From positions 140,950-204,949 of the forward strand of contig JACTAT010000368.1 in the NCBI GenBank assembly GCA_014526335.1: a DNA stretch of 64,000 nt, read 5' to 3'. How positions within the stretch are numbered: position 1 is the stretch's first letter; every line of letters begins with the position of its first letter. The DNA is from Chrysaora quinquecirrha (taxonomy: Eukaryota > Cnidaria > Scyphozoa > Semaeostomeae > Pelagiidae). The notes under the pieces were generated by a model, which worked only from the letters and a program-made list of their open reading frames with translations, ran no database searches and was not told the DNA's origin. The position numbers and the translations under genes were made by a program. Positions 46,008 through 58,508 of the stretch are shown here, in pieces.

Positions 46008-49000
46008 AACTTACGGAACCGGAATTTCTTACCCTCCTTGAAGTAACGCTCGTTTTGAGTGGAGCAGTAAGGCGTCCTTTGTTGGTGGCAGGCCTTCAAT
46101 GCTTCTTCCTTTCTTTGAAAACAAAGTTTTTCTGCATTCATTGATGTCATGGTACGCAGTTGTTCTGTCATATAAAAGTGCAACATAGCGCTCCAGATAA
46201 CATATGTCGTCATTTCGCAGTTGGCTTGTGTTATGGTTTGATAACCTACAGAAAAAACCGAAAAGAGATACAAATATAAGGTGGTTTGTGTAGTACAAAG
46301 GTTGAAAACGTAGGTAATGAATGGAATAATCATACCTAATAAAGATATCCGTCACTTCTTGGTAAGATTTCCACACCTCCCAACAAATCTTCTTTCCGCG
46401 ACCACAGAATGCGGAGACCGTATCACACCCTGTAAAGGCATACCAAAAAGGAAGTGCCGTACACACATCTTCAGGCAAGTTTGTTGCATAATCATGAGCG
46501 GGAATCCAGCGCTTGTTCTTACCGACTCCAAATTCTATCCACAGCTTCTGTACATTTAGCCTTCGGAACAAAGATACAGCAAGAACTACGACGTCAGTAT
46601 CAACAGTTCGAATGATAATTTCTTGATGCCCTGCTTCTACTGCGTTTTTCACATGAACAAATATGCGTGTATCTGCTTCTTCGTGATTTGATGGGCTTAA
46701 ATTTTCTTGATTAACAAATCCACTCACTTTAACAGTTTCACCTGCCGTTGCTACTATAGTTTTTTCGGCAACGTTATATTCAACTAGCTTGTTGGCAAGA
46801 AGCAGAAACAAATCGGATTTATTTTCATTTACTCTTAAAAAGTCTCGCCAGTTTTTGCAGATGGGTGTTGAACCTTGTATCTGAAAACGAGTACCTTGAC
46901 CTCTCTTCTCTCGGGTGTCTGATTTCAAACTCCTTTCGAGATAACGATCGAAGACAACATCGATTCTAGCTAACCGGTCGCTCTTGAACTCTTGAAGGAT
47001 GATTTCAGCAAAGCTTTGAGAATATTCCTCGTACGTTTTTGATTTGCCAGGAGGAGTCATTTGCACTAACACTGCACCATCTATTACTTTTGCAGTGACT
47101 AACGGAGGCGGTTCGTGATCAACCTCCCCATACTTGTCTAAACATTTTAAAAACTCGGATTTATTTCCTTTTCTCAGTTTTCCGTATTCGGAAATCGACG
47201 GTGGATAAGCATGGTTTTCATGCCCAAAAAATTCACCGATATCTCCTTCCCTTGTCTGGCATGCAACATACAAAGATGCAAATAATTTGCAGTCCTGCTT
47301 GACCGATGTTGCTCGAAGCTTTGCTTTTGATGTTGAAACGGAATTCTTTTCTCGGAATAGTGGTAACTTATTTTTTGGGATTCTTTCATAAACCGAAACT
47401 CTGCATGTCATCAACCGATTATGCACATAGTCGGAGTATTGTTGTTTTCCTAATTCAAAAGCATTTTGGATAGAGTTTGCAGCCTCGTTACTCATTATCT
47501 GCTTTGAAATTGCCTTGATAAGGATGTCACCCTCTTGAAAAGGGTTATCGATTTCATCAAAAACATTTTTAAAACTAATGACATCTCTTCGAAACTTCTT
47601 TTCGTACGAGACAGTATCCTCATGATGTGCTTCTTGTTGGTCGTCGTTTGGGTCTTCACCCAGCAAGTTCAATATGCTTGCAATTTCCGGGCCAGAAATC
47701 ATCCATTTCATCATAGCTGTATAGTTGTTGAGTATACCCACAGCACCACCTTCAATTTTAACCAACTTATTATTTTGTTCGTGGGCTTGGTCATCGGGGA
47801 TACCGGAAAACTTTCTGCTGGTTTTCTTGATTGTGAAATGGCCTTTCATGAATTCTTCGTATAACTTTGGGTGTTTTATTTTCACTAGCCTCAAGTCATT
47901 AATGAAGATAGGAAGCCATCGGGCGTAGTTGACATGGTCAAGGGAGAACATCCATGGTGCAATTTGATCTAGTGCACTGACAAACATTTCAAAATTTGAT
48001 TCTCTTGCACTTTTGACAAGCAGGAACAATAAGCATTCTAATGTAATAACAGTATACCAGTATTTGAATTGGACAGATTCATTTATCCTTTTTGTGATCC
48101 AGTTTTCAAGAGTGCAAGACTGGTTGTCTCGCTGATGTGCATCTCGAACTAGTAAGTACAACCCTGCACATGAAACTTGATGGGCGTATCTTGAGCGTTT
48201 TACATGACTGCCTGAAAGGAATGACTCTGAGCGGCCAGGTGTATTTATTTCAGATCTGGCAAAAATTTCCACCCAACCAGAGCATTCTAACCAATCTCCA
48301 ATAGCGTTAATAAAAGCCATTTCTATATGTAACGCACCCATCATCACTATTACCTTGTCCTCACCAAACAGATTTGGGTAAATCCACTGAACCTGTTTGG
48401 CGATCGCATACACTGGTTGATCTGCTGTTATAACAGGAACCTGCTCCGGATTTAACTTTAGAAGAGCCAGTTTGATGATATTCATTGTATGACGAACAAC
48501 GGCTGTAGAGTTTATACTTTCATTGATCAACGGCAGCAACGCGGATATACATTTGACAGACTGGCTTGTGGACTTCCTGGAGTGGAAAGCTGACCAAGAT
48601 AACCGATGTTCCAAGTCTGTTTCGATTTCTTTCTCATTTAGAATTTCCAAATTTTTCAGCCAAATTTCCGCCTCCTTCCCAGCATCGAACATTCGACCAT
48701 TTGAATGGTTAACTGATTGCAACGGGAACTCTTCTGCTTTGGACTTTGTTGGTAGAATCTGTGTGTAATACTCCGGTAGCTCAATCTTGGTTCGATGATC
48801 CTCAGTGTTTGTTGTCAGTTGAATGTCCGGGCGCTCTAATGGTTCTTCTGGGTGCTGGAAAAGGGAAATGCTAGTTCCATGAAATGATTGTGTTGCTGTC
48901 GTAGACGATGGATCATGATCAATATTGTCAATTGCAGCAGTGGTAAAAAGACCTTCTCTTAGACTTGTTGGGCATACTACTCCTTCTTCCTGGTATTTCT

Positions 49001-50423
49001 TACAAAGAATTCTAGTAACAGATGACTGTACACTCTTGATTCTTTCATATGAAACACTGAGTCCATTTTTTGCCAACATATTGATTAGACCTTTTTTACG
49101 GGTTTTAGAATGGACAAGCAAACCTGCATAAAGCGGGAAAGGCATTTCGGCTTCCTTTAAATGTTTAATATTATTTGAATCGACAGATGTAGGTCGTCTT
49201 CGCTTTGCTATATTGAAACAAATAAGCTGTGAAAGAGTTAGGGCAATCTTATCTTTACTTGGATCGTCGATTCTTGTTCCGTTCGTTATCATACTGATCA
49301 ATGTTACCAAGGAGTTCGGTATTGATACTTTTTCGTTACTTGCAATTGACTCATTATTGCCGGCATTTTCCCTATAATCAAAAACCTGCTTTCTGATTAT
49401 TTTTGCAGTTTTCGAAAGGCATATTCCATCATCTTCGTAGCTTTGCAAACAGGCTTGGAAAACGGCGCGTCCGGCTTCTTTCCTGAACAACAGAATCACA
49501 TCTCGGCCCTTTTTCTTTTCTTCTAATTCCGGCATATGTGACAAAATTCTTTCCTTAAGGCGTGTACTATGAACATTCTTTTCACAGACATCGGATACAC
49601 CGTATTCTTTCAATCGCTCACAATACAAAGATTTGATATCTCGAAGCTTAAAAACAGGAATAGAATCAGAGCAATCGCGTGAATCTTCAATATAATCCAG
49701 AATCTCTGCCAAAACAATACCCTCAATTATTGCATCTTCAGATTCCATGAGTGACTTTGATTCTTTCACGTCTCGCAGTCTGTTATATAGAGATGTAAGG
49801 CACACTTTATGATATAGGGCTTCCACGGCAATCATGTCCCCCTCCGCTAGCTTTGCAAAGAGTTTCTCATCACATAACTGAGTTGCAGCATATCTAACTT
49901 TTCTATCCAGATCAAATGTTTGTGCTTGTGCCAGATTAGCTCTGTCATCCTCCTTGTCACAAAAGAAGCATTTAATTTTGAAGTTGTCTGCACGAAATCG
50001 ACATCTTGTACTTGGAGGCGAGCTTAGAAGTGAATCTATACTTTTGTCTTTATCGATATCGACTTCAGTTTGCTTGCGTTTCTTTGAAAGTCTGTTAAGA
50101 TGAAAATCGTCGTACTTATTTCTACATTTTTTATGGAATTTGGCTCCATTTGATACAAGTTTTTCGCAAAGGCTTTCGCTGGTTAGATAAGAAATTCTGT
50201 TGCTGATAGACAACGGAAGTTCACCAACCTCATGAAACTTTTTCAACTGACTGGCAATGGAGCTGTACCCAGCCGATTTGTCAGGTCTTTTGCTCTTCTT
50301 TGCTGGACAGATACGTTCCTCTGATGATGGCTCCTGACAAATATAACATAAATCCCAGTTCCAAGCTCCAGGACCTGGTCTAGATGCATTAACATTTTGA
50401 AAATCGTTAGCTGCATCAACCAA
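45099..50423 (-). CDS. Transposon protein, ~1514 aa: two C2HC modules, FEN1/XPG-like core, Cys-rich tail
   Basis: Proposed exons: 50423-46336, 46245-46033 and 45342-45099 (GT-AG introns; phases agree; 4545 nt). Features by residue: C26/C29...H97/C100 and C152/C155...H205/C208, two matching zinc-binding-like modules; a middle block with ITADQPVYA (D668) and GALHIEMAF (H699, E701); then a nuclease-like core: VIDGAV (D1115), VVFDRYLERSLK (D1159), HEEADTR (E1248, E1249, D1251), TVDTDVVVL (D1275, D1277) and FTGCDTVSAFCGRGKK (D1334 plus a helix-hairpin-like GxGxK). This order matches FEN1: D34, D86, EAE, DxD, GCD-H2TH. The tail has CSCKLNCTGRCKC...CTDLCHC, resembling a CXC/tesmin motif. I know this as a large uncharacterised invertebrate family. 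The nuclease assignment is my inference. Confidence 0.8.
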
Positions 50424-50672
50424 AATGAACGATTACTTCGACATATCTCTGTCATGCCTTGAACACGGCCATCGCGAAAGAAAGAGAAAGCGGATGTGTC
50501 TCGTGTGGTCGATAATAATTTATCACGTGAAACGGATGCGGGGTTTTCCAATGGCAGAACAAAGGATGTCATTCATAGGCATATTTATTTACACAAAACT
50601 TCATTTAAATGCGTCATTTAACGATTTGCCTGAGCATTGAACCCTTCAATGAGGTGATTGAAGTCATAACTT

Positions 50673-51430
50673 CAGTCTAAAAATAGCACAAGGGGGCATT
50701 TTCCAGTTGGGGTCCACATCCCATCTTTTTCAGCGTGTCAGACTGCCCCTTTTCGCCAAGTTTGATGCCTCTAGCGCGAATTATACATAAATTACAGTTC
50801 AAACTTGTGTAGAGGTCTGGTACCTATTACCCCAGTCAAAAAATAGTACAAGGGGGCATTTTTCAGTTGGGGTCCACATCCTATCTTTTTCAGCGTGTCA
50901 AACTGCCCCTTTTCGCCAAGTTTGATGCCTCTAACGCGATTCATAACAAAACTAAAATTAAAATTTGTGTAGAGGTCTGGTACCTATTACCCCAGTCTAA
51001 AAATAGCACAAGGGGGCATTTTTCAGTTAGAGTCCATATCATATCTTTTTCAGTGCGTGGAACTACCCCTTTTCACCAAGCTTCATGCCTCTTGCGCGAT
51101 TTATAACAAAACTACAGTTAAAATTTGTGTAGAGGTCTGGTACCTATTACCCCAGTCTAAAAATAGCACAAAGGTGCATTTTTCAGTTGAGGTCCATATC
51201 CTATCTTTTTCAGCGTATCAAACTGCCCCTTTTCGCCAAGTTTGATGTCTCTAACGCGATTCATAACAAAACTACAGTTAAAACTTGTGTAGAGGTCTGG
51301 TACCTATTACCCCAGTCTAAAAATAGCACAAGGGGGCATTTTTCAGTTGGGGTCCATATCCTATCTTTTTCAGCGTGTCAAACTACCCCTCTTCACCAAT
51401 TTTGGTGCTGGTATCATAAAATGCACGATT
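50673..51430. repeat. Right terminal repeat array, 160-bp units
   Basis: The motif GGGGCATTTTTCAGTT-type recurs at 50691, 50851, 51011, 51171 and 51331, an exact 160-bp step. Each unit also holds GAGGTCTGGTACCTATTAC. The units are the inverse of the single left-end unit. Open frames here are shared translations of the repeat. Confidence 0.9.
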
Positions 51431-52107
51431 CGACCTAAATATGGTTCTAACAGCCCCGACTAAGGAGTTTGTTAATCTTTCAAATTCTTACCTTAAAACT
51501 TACGTTAACCTGAATTCGTCTACCAAAACCTTAAGTTGTTCCATACTTTTTTACACGCATATATTTATATCTAATTTAAGAAGAGGAAATTAGAAATCTC
51601 GAATTTTACATGTTTGCTCCTTGCTAATTTTTAATGCTAGTCATAATTGTAAAATAACGAAAAAAATAGTAAAACACCAAAATTCCTCTATCTTTGCTGT
51701 GGTATAATGTATATTCCAGTTTCTTCTGGTTCAGTCAGCAGAATCACCAACTGGAGAAAGTTCATTAATTCTTGAATTTATTCTGAAATTAAAATTGATT
51801 GAAATGAATATAAATTTGCGTCAAACATCACTAGAAAAAAAATAAAAAAGTTTCTACTTTTTAGTGATAAAGGATATAATTATAGCTCTAACCGCTTAAA
51901 ATTATGTAACACTGATTTATCTGTAACAAACTGCTTAAAGAAACTGAAAATTATCTCCGAAAAATGTCGGAAAATGTAGAATAATGACTAGAAAAGTTAC
52001 TTTTATGTTTAATTCATTTTCTTGTTATTATTCTGCTATTATATAAATCAATGAATATACATGGTTCCTTAATGATTGGCAAGACGAACAGGTGGCCAGT
52101 TGAAATT
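51431..52107. other. Gene-free stretch
   Basis: AT-rich sequence between two transposons. No open frame, repeat or RNA gene recognised. Confidence 0.5.
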
Positions 52108-52601
52108 AGCTTGACATGGAGTACATCTTGGTTTTTTTTATTTTCTGTTTATATGGTCTTAGAAGACTCGAAAAAGCCAAACTTGCCCCTCCCAAGTGTT
52201 GGGCAAATTTTTATGGCCTGCCGAAGGTGAGTCATGTCCAAGGTAAAAAAATTCGTCGATAATTTTTTATTAATTGTCAAAACATGGCATTATTTGGTAT
52301 CATTCGAAAGGAAATTGACTCTAGATTCCAAATGAAGCATCTTTACAAAAATCAAATTAAAGGTACCCATTAGCCATGTTTAAAGAATGAGATCAGCCTG
52401 AGATCAGCCTATTAGCTTGCGCTTGCAACGAATATTGTAAAAGAATCCCCACTTCGTTCCCATGTGTTCCCTGTGATTCTAGCTGTTTCAGTTTTTGTTC
52501 CTGCTTTCCCCCGCACTCGTCATTGATCCTCATTAAGTTTCAACTTGCTCTCGCTTGTTTGCAGTTCTTTTATTCTGTCTTTTGTTACAACATCCTGATT
52601 C

Positions 52602-52633
<32 letters not shown>

Positions 52634-54022
52634 ATATCTATATGTATTTCTTCCGGTTCGCCGAAAACCCCAGATGTTTTCATTCTTCAAACATAACAAG
52701 GAAAAGTTAATATAAAAATGTTCTTTGAAAAATTGTCTATAGTTATTTAGTTAGCATAGCTTGTACGTTAGTAAATTAGTTTGTTAGCTTCTTTGGAAGA
52801 TAGTAAGTTAGTTGTTTAGTTAGTTAGTTAAGCAATTAGTTAGCTAGTTATTTGGTCAGTTAGTTAATTAATTTAATAGTTATTTAGCTAGCTATTAAGT
52901 TACTTAGTTACTTATTTACTTACTAAGTTAATTAGTTAGTTATTTAGTGAGCATCGCTTGTAAGTTAGTCAACTAGTTATAGTTACCTACTTTGGAATAA
53001 GTTAAGTTAATTTGAAAGTTAGTTAGTTAATTAGTTAGTTTGTTAGTTAGTGAGTTAGTTAGTTAGTATAGCTTGCAAGTTCTTCAGTTAGTTAGGTAAA
53101 TAGTTAGTTAGTGAGTTAGTTAGTTAACATAGCTTGTAAGTTCGTTAGTTAGTTAGTTAGTTAGTTAGTTAGTCAGGTAGTTACGATTATTAAGGATTTT
53201 AGTAAGTTTATAATAAGATTATTTATAGTTAGATAGTTAGGTAGCTTGTTAGTTACCAAGTTAGTTGACTAACTAAGTAGCTTACTAACTAACTAACTCA
53301 CTAACTAATTTACTTTCTTTTTAAGTAGCTAACTAACTGACTAACTTATGCGCTATGTGAAGTAACTAACAGTCTAAGAAAAAAACTTATCAACTAACTA
53401 ACTAACTAGTTACCCAACTAACTTACTAACTGACTAACTAACTAGCTAACTAACGAAGTAGCTAACTAACTAATTAACTTACTAAGTAATTGAATAGCTA
53501 TCTAACTAACAAACTAATTTAATATCTAACTAACCATAACTAACTAACTAATTAACTAACTAAAGAAAAAGTAATTAACTAGCTAGTAACTAACTAACAA
53601 ACGAACTAACTATCGAAATAACTAAGAATCTAACTAACTTATTACCTATTTAACTAACTTAGTTACTAACTAACTACTGTCTTCCAAAGTAGTTAACTAA
53701 CTAACTTAAAAACGTACAAGCTATGCTAACTAACCAACTAATGATAATTTTTCAAAGATAATTTTTCGTTTTTTTTGTTTTTCTTTTATAAAAGTTAGAT
53801 GTCTTGAGCAATATCTTTCGATCTAGAAAACAACATAGGTGCTATTTTTGGAATCATTTTTCGAAGAATTTTTTTACCTTGGACATGATTCATGTTCGGC
53901 TGGTCATGAAAAAATTTGCCTAACACTTGGGGAGGGGCAAGTTTGGCTTTTTCGAGTCTACTATGACCATATAAACAGAAAATAAAATAAAATCTCATAT
54001 GTACTCTATGTCAAGGTCATCC
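52108..54022. mobile_element. Foldback element filled with TTAG repeats that invert to CTAA
   Basis: Left arm (52108-52280) and right arm (53830-54022) are inverted copies (TTGACATGGAGTACAT; TTTCTGTTTATATGGTC; GACTCGAAAAAGCC; GGGGCAAGTTTGGC-type blocks). The interior is degenerate TTAG repeat from about 52745 to 53240, then the complementary CTAA from about 53260 to 53740, so the whole is one giant hairpin. Flanks TTGAAATT (52100-52107 and 54023-54030) may be the target duplication. The left arm carries another repeat (52356-52735). Confidence 0.8.
52356..52735 (+). repeat. Dispersed repeat, copy 2
   Basis: Shares start and end blocks with 4558-5250 (AAAGGTACCCATTAGCC; GCCGAAAACCCC; CTTCAAACATAA) but is internally shorter and contains a (TATC)n microsatellite at about 52597-52634. 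It interrupts the left arm of the TTAG foldback. Confidence 0.7.
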
Positions 54023-54030
54023 TTGAAATT

Positions 54031-56980
54031 CACACTTGGTCACTGGACTATGTCCAAAATCAGTGCAGGCCAAGTGTTAAGGAAAAGGATAAAAGTTTCT
54101 CATGCTCTTATGCAGATAAGTATTCTGGTCTCCTGAGCCTTTTAATTGACACAGGTCACAGGCAGTAGTTTTTGCATTTTCGCACTTCAGAAAACTCTGA
54201 TCCACAAAATTCATAAATTGCATTTACATTCTCGGTGATATCTTTGTCGTTTTTTTAACATTTTTCAGAGATGTTAAATGGAACCCTAAAAAGGTAATTC
54301 CAAAATTGTACTTAAGATTTGAGCTTTTTCTTAAGTTTGTCCCCTCCCCTTCGCTTGCAGAGCAATGTTGGGATTACAAGTAACGTGAGTTATGTATAAA
54401 ATACTTGAAGGGTAAACCTCTTTGCTAGGGAATGCCAAACATCATGACTCTTTCTATATACAGCGTTATGCATTGTAGAAATGGATCAGCTTCGCGAAGG
54501 AATGAAATTTTTTTCACAAATACTAAGTGTTATCTCGGCACACCTCTTTTGTATACTTCAAAGCGGCCCTGGGTTTAGACATGAGAAATCTTCATAAAAT
54601 TGTTTTCGAGTTTAAAATCTAATTTTGATGCTTGAAAAAAACTGATCTATGATAACATTGTCACCTATTTTCCTACGTTAATACGTTTTTTTAATAATAC
54701 AATGTCACAAATTGGCTCCTGGGCATGTGCTTGTCTCAGAGACAATGTCTCTATACTCTAAATCATATAATCTACACTCCTTTTTGTTATAAGTAACCGA
54801 CTATAAGAAACTAGATATGCCTTTTTCTAAAAAATCAAGAAACTCTTCTACATGGACTTAGAAGTAAAAAACAAACTCAGAAACTATTTCTGCTCTTAAA
54901 CTCTTCATTCTATTTTCTGGTGTGCACTGTAAAATTTTAACGCAAAAAGAAACCCCAAAAACGATCACACAGGGGGTCAATTCCCGAAATTGTCCATATT
55001 AAGAACAGACAGTGGACATTAAACCCTTATTTCACGAAATTTTTGGAATTTAAATTTCTAAGTTAAGAAACTTTGCAATGAACTTTACAATATGACTCTT
55101 GAGTCGCCATGTTGTACCAGTAATCTTGAGCCCTCCGTGCAGTCCCACCTTTGGCAAATGTTTATTTACTTTTTTTACGATTTTTATCATCCAAAAGTCT
55201 ATCTAAAGCAAAATTTCTTTGGAGTTGTGGACCAAGGACAATATGACAGGATGGAGAGGTTGAGATGCCGCATCTCATGCTTTACATTGGTTATCATACC
55301 ATTGTATTGGCTCAAGTTTTAATTTAATTTTAAGGTTTGCATTAATATTGAGTTTCTTTTGTAATTTAGATTAATATTAAGATAAAGAATAAAATTGGAA
55401 TTAAGATGAAGATAAGTTTAAGATTTAGATTAAGTTTAATTTTCATTAAAGGTTAAGTTTAAAGGAAGTCTGTCCTGTTGAGTTTAAATAAGAAATTGTT
55501 CACGGCCACGCATAATTCGGGCACACTACTTTGTCTTGCTAGCGAATCAGAGCGCAGATTGACAGTTTTCTCAACAGCGCGTTTTCTCAATAGATTGACA
55601 GTTTTCTCAACTCAAGTGACGAGATCGTGGAGGAAACGATTTTGTAAAGTAAACAATGCGTCATGAATATTACATAATTCTCTTCCTCGTTTATAATCAT
55701 GGCTCATTTTTAAAAAACAAGCAGAAAACCGTTTTAACATCCACCATATCTTGTAAATCTAATTGCTTTTAATATTGCCATAATTGGTGTTATCATTGTT
55801 ATTTTGAGCTTAAACCTATTCTTTACCATTGATATGTTGATGATACGACCTGTCTTTTCAAGCATCATGTCCATTCTCCTCAACTGTATCATATCACCAA
55901 ACACACCCCAAAGCAACCAGTTTAAATTGAAATGTCTCGATCAACAACAAAGCCAGGAATGATTGACCTTCTTCTAACTCTGCTGTGCTGCTTCTGCATT
56001 ATCGACCTTCTACTAATTCTAAACTTCATCCATTCTTTCAACTCTTTTTCAATATTTTCCCATGTGTATTGTTTAATTCCTATTGTTATACTAATTAGGC
56101 TTCAAACAAAAATCACTTGATTTAGCATTTGGCTGAGGATGATTCAAGTTTGTCGAAACTTCCTAATCAACTTTATTGTATAAGGCATGGCTTAGTCCTT
56201 TAATATTTTTTTGATAAAATATCATTGATTATTGCCGCTCTCTTCTAATTATTATCTACCTACATTTTCGGTTTATTTCTTCTCAGACTGAATTGTTGAT
56301 AAAATAGAGATTTTAGATTGATAAATGTAGAATCGGGCTGAGAAGCCTGAAAACAACACAACTTAGGAACAGGACTGTCAGGGCTGAGAAACATTAATAA
56401 CTTCAAGACTAAGTTACAAAACCATGGGACAGGACTGAGAAACTCAATGAAAAACAAGTCCAAGAAACAAGACTACGTAGCACAAACACCTTTTACAACA
56501 AGGTGCACTGACTAGGCCCCTTGAAAGTCCGTGCACAAGGCTCCTGGTCTGTGGAATGGGACTTTGCACAATTACTGACGAAGAGGGCCCCGAACCTTAA
56601 AAATAATCAAACGACTAGTGCAGTGCAATGGGCAAGAACTGAAAAACAGATAAGCAAAGGCCGAACTCAGATGACGACTGTATTCTAAACCACTTGAAGG
56701 CGGAGAAGGTGGAGGTCCTGTCCTTGCAAGATGTTGTGGGGCTAGTACTGCAGAATGTAGTTGACTTTATCAAATTGATAACGGGGAATGTTTTGTCGAA
56801 ACATGTCTTACAAACTTTTTCCAATTTGCAAACAGATTTAAAGACAATATGATAGCAATAAACATGTTCTCTGATGCTCTCCAACAATTGCTCTTTGTTC
56901 ATGTTGTTAAAATCAAGAATGCAAAATTCAGTAATTATCTCAAGCAGCTGCAGCTGGCCACATGAAAAGGAAATTAATCA
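54031..56980. other. Gene-free stretch
   Basis: No frame with a recognisable domain. 55320-55460 is a degenerate AAGTTTAAGATTTAGATTAAG-like simple repeat. Near 56136-56170, GGCTGAGGATGATTCAAG... then TCGAAACTT resembles the PLE 3' motif at 25.77 kb, perhaps a PLE fragment. Confidence 0.45.
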
Positions 56981-56989
56981 ACAAGCCTT

Positions 56990-58110
56990 AAACCATCAAT
57001 TAAAACAATCATTGAACCTTTAGTTAAAAATAAATTTTAAAAGATTAAATTTTGTATGTAACAGATAACCTATTATTGAATATCGTAACCTTCTGATTAC
57101 ATATACATCTCTACATAACTGCATATCTCCGTTATTCCAGACTTCAGGTTAAATATTTAATATTCCATATTTACTAACCGTTTAGTAAATGACCAAAGTA
57201 TTCAAAAATCAGATCGGTATTAAATGTCTTCATGCTCTATACTATTCCTGAGGATCATTTCAAAACTTGTGTTAAAGGTGACTAACGTCTTAGTATTTAT
57301 CTTTCAGTTATGGAATGCTTTGCTCACTTTGATACTGACACTTGTGAAAGTCTGCAAGCTTGGTAATTCTGAAGTGATAAGAATGTATATTATTTAATGG
57401 TGTCTAATTGCACAACTATGAATTAATGAATGTCAAATTGTAATTTAGAATCATGATAATGTTGTGTAATGTAGATTTTAATACATTATGTAAAATGGAC
57501 GCTCGAATAATATAATATATTACTTATCAAGAATAACACTTGAATAACAATACAATTTCAATAAGAACTTCATAATTCAATGATATTTGCAAATCAATAC
57601 TGTAATAAACTTTCATGCCATTATTGCATCATGATCATCAAATTATCTTAACTTCACAATGAATACGATGAATAATCAATTTTAAGTAATATTTCAATGA
57701 TCTAATTTCGCTACATTTAAGTATTAATTCCCAGATTCTCGAAATTAGTTTTCAACGCAATGTATAATATATTTACTATATAATATATATGATTATAATT
57801 ATATATATTATATTTAATATTAATCTATAATAGATATTATCTATCGAGATTATTTACAATTTTTTAGTTTTTGTCTATATATATATATTTTATAATGATA
57901 TAATATTATATCATAATATCTATATATTATATATATCAATATATCATGTATCATCTTTTCAGCATTTTGATCGTATATTCATGCTTATTTTCTATATTAT
58001 CCATTGTTTCTTTTGATCATTGAAACTGTAATCATAATTATGTCTTATCATTTTCGTCTATTTAATATATTTTAATACCAAGCAATTGAATAATAGACTA
58101 AGTTTTTTGT
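56990..58110 (+). pseudogene. Degraded copy of PAF1 exon 8 end, exon 9 and intron 9
   Basis: Collinear with about 40640-41980: CCAGACTTCAGG (57138) matches the exon 8 end, TATTCCTGAGG..TCATTTCAAAAC..TTGTGTTAAAGGTGACTAACG (57242-57287) matches 40926-40976, and TTTCAGTTATGGAATGCTTTGCTCAC..TTTGATACTGA (57308-57344) matches the start of exon 9. Matches are broken by very many small deletions and A/T changes, and the TA-rich part of intron 9 has a counterpart at 57760-57960. Homology is clear to about 57370 and weaker beyond. Confidence 0.7.
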
Positions 58111-58508
58111 GGTTATTAGATTTATCATATTAGTTCTAACTCATTCTAATTGTTGCAATTTTGATAATCTTATTCTGATAATTCAATTTCATTATTTGCA
58201 TTATTTCATATGTTTACATAACTAAGACTAAAAACTGATTTCAATAATATATGCATGATGAACTTTATTACTATATATTTTGTTTATTCTTAATTATTGA
58301 TATTGATTTCATTAAGTAGAATGCCTAGTCGCAATGTTTGAAGTATTACATTAGAATAAGAAACGATTCGCAAATTAAATGATAATTTGAATACTTTACA
58401 ATTTAATATTAGAATTTATTGATAGTTGCTCAATTTGCCAGTTCTTGTTTTTATGTAATCATGCAAAACGAAAAGAAATAAGGGGATGTATATTTTTAGT
58501 TATTTAAC

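Larger units (their letters stand above)
44880..51430 (-). mobile_element. TIR transposon encoding a FEN1-like nuclease protein (candidate new superfamily)
   Basis: The left ~195 bp (44880-45075) is the inverted copy of sequence repeated at the right (50673-51430); outermost bases AATTGTGCATTTTTATG and AATCGTGCATTTTATG (complement) agree, and the match stops just outside. The right end is expanded into about 4.6 tandem units of exactly 160 bp; the left has one unit. A single antisense gene with two introns fills the interior. A ~605-bp segment containing the left end and the last exon is tandemly duplicated (44799-46007). I see no clear target-site duplication, so the boundaries rest on the inverted repeats. 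Confidence 0.75.

Noticed and set aside
50867..51438. Repeated 60-80 aa frames (SFSVRGTTPFHQ type)
   Set aside because: Translations of the 160-bp terminal repeat units.
56136..56170. Second hammerhead-like PLE motif
   Set aside because: CTGAGGATGA and GAAAC are present but the stem between them is poor and no PLE coding sequence is adjacent.
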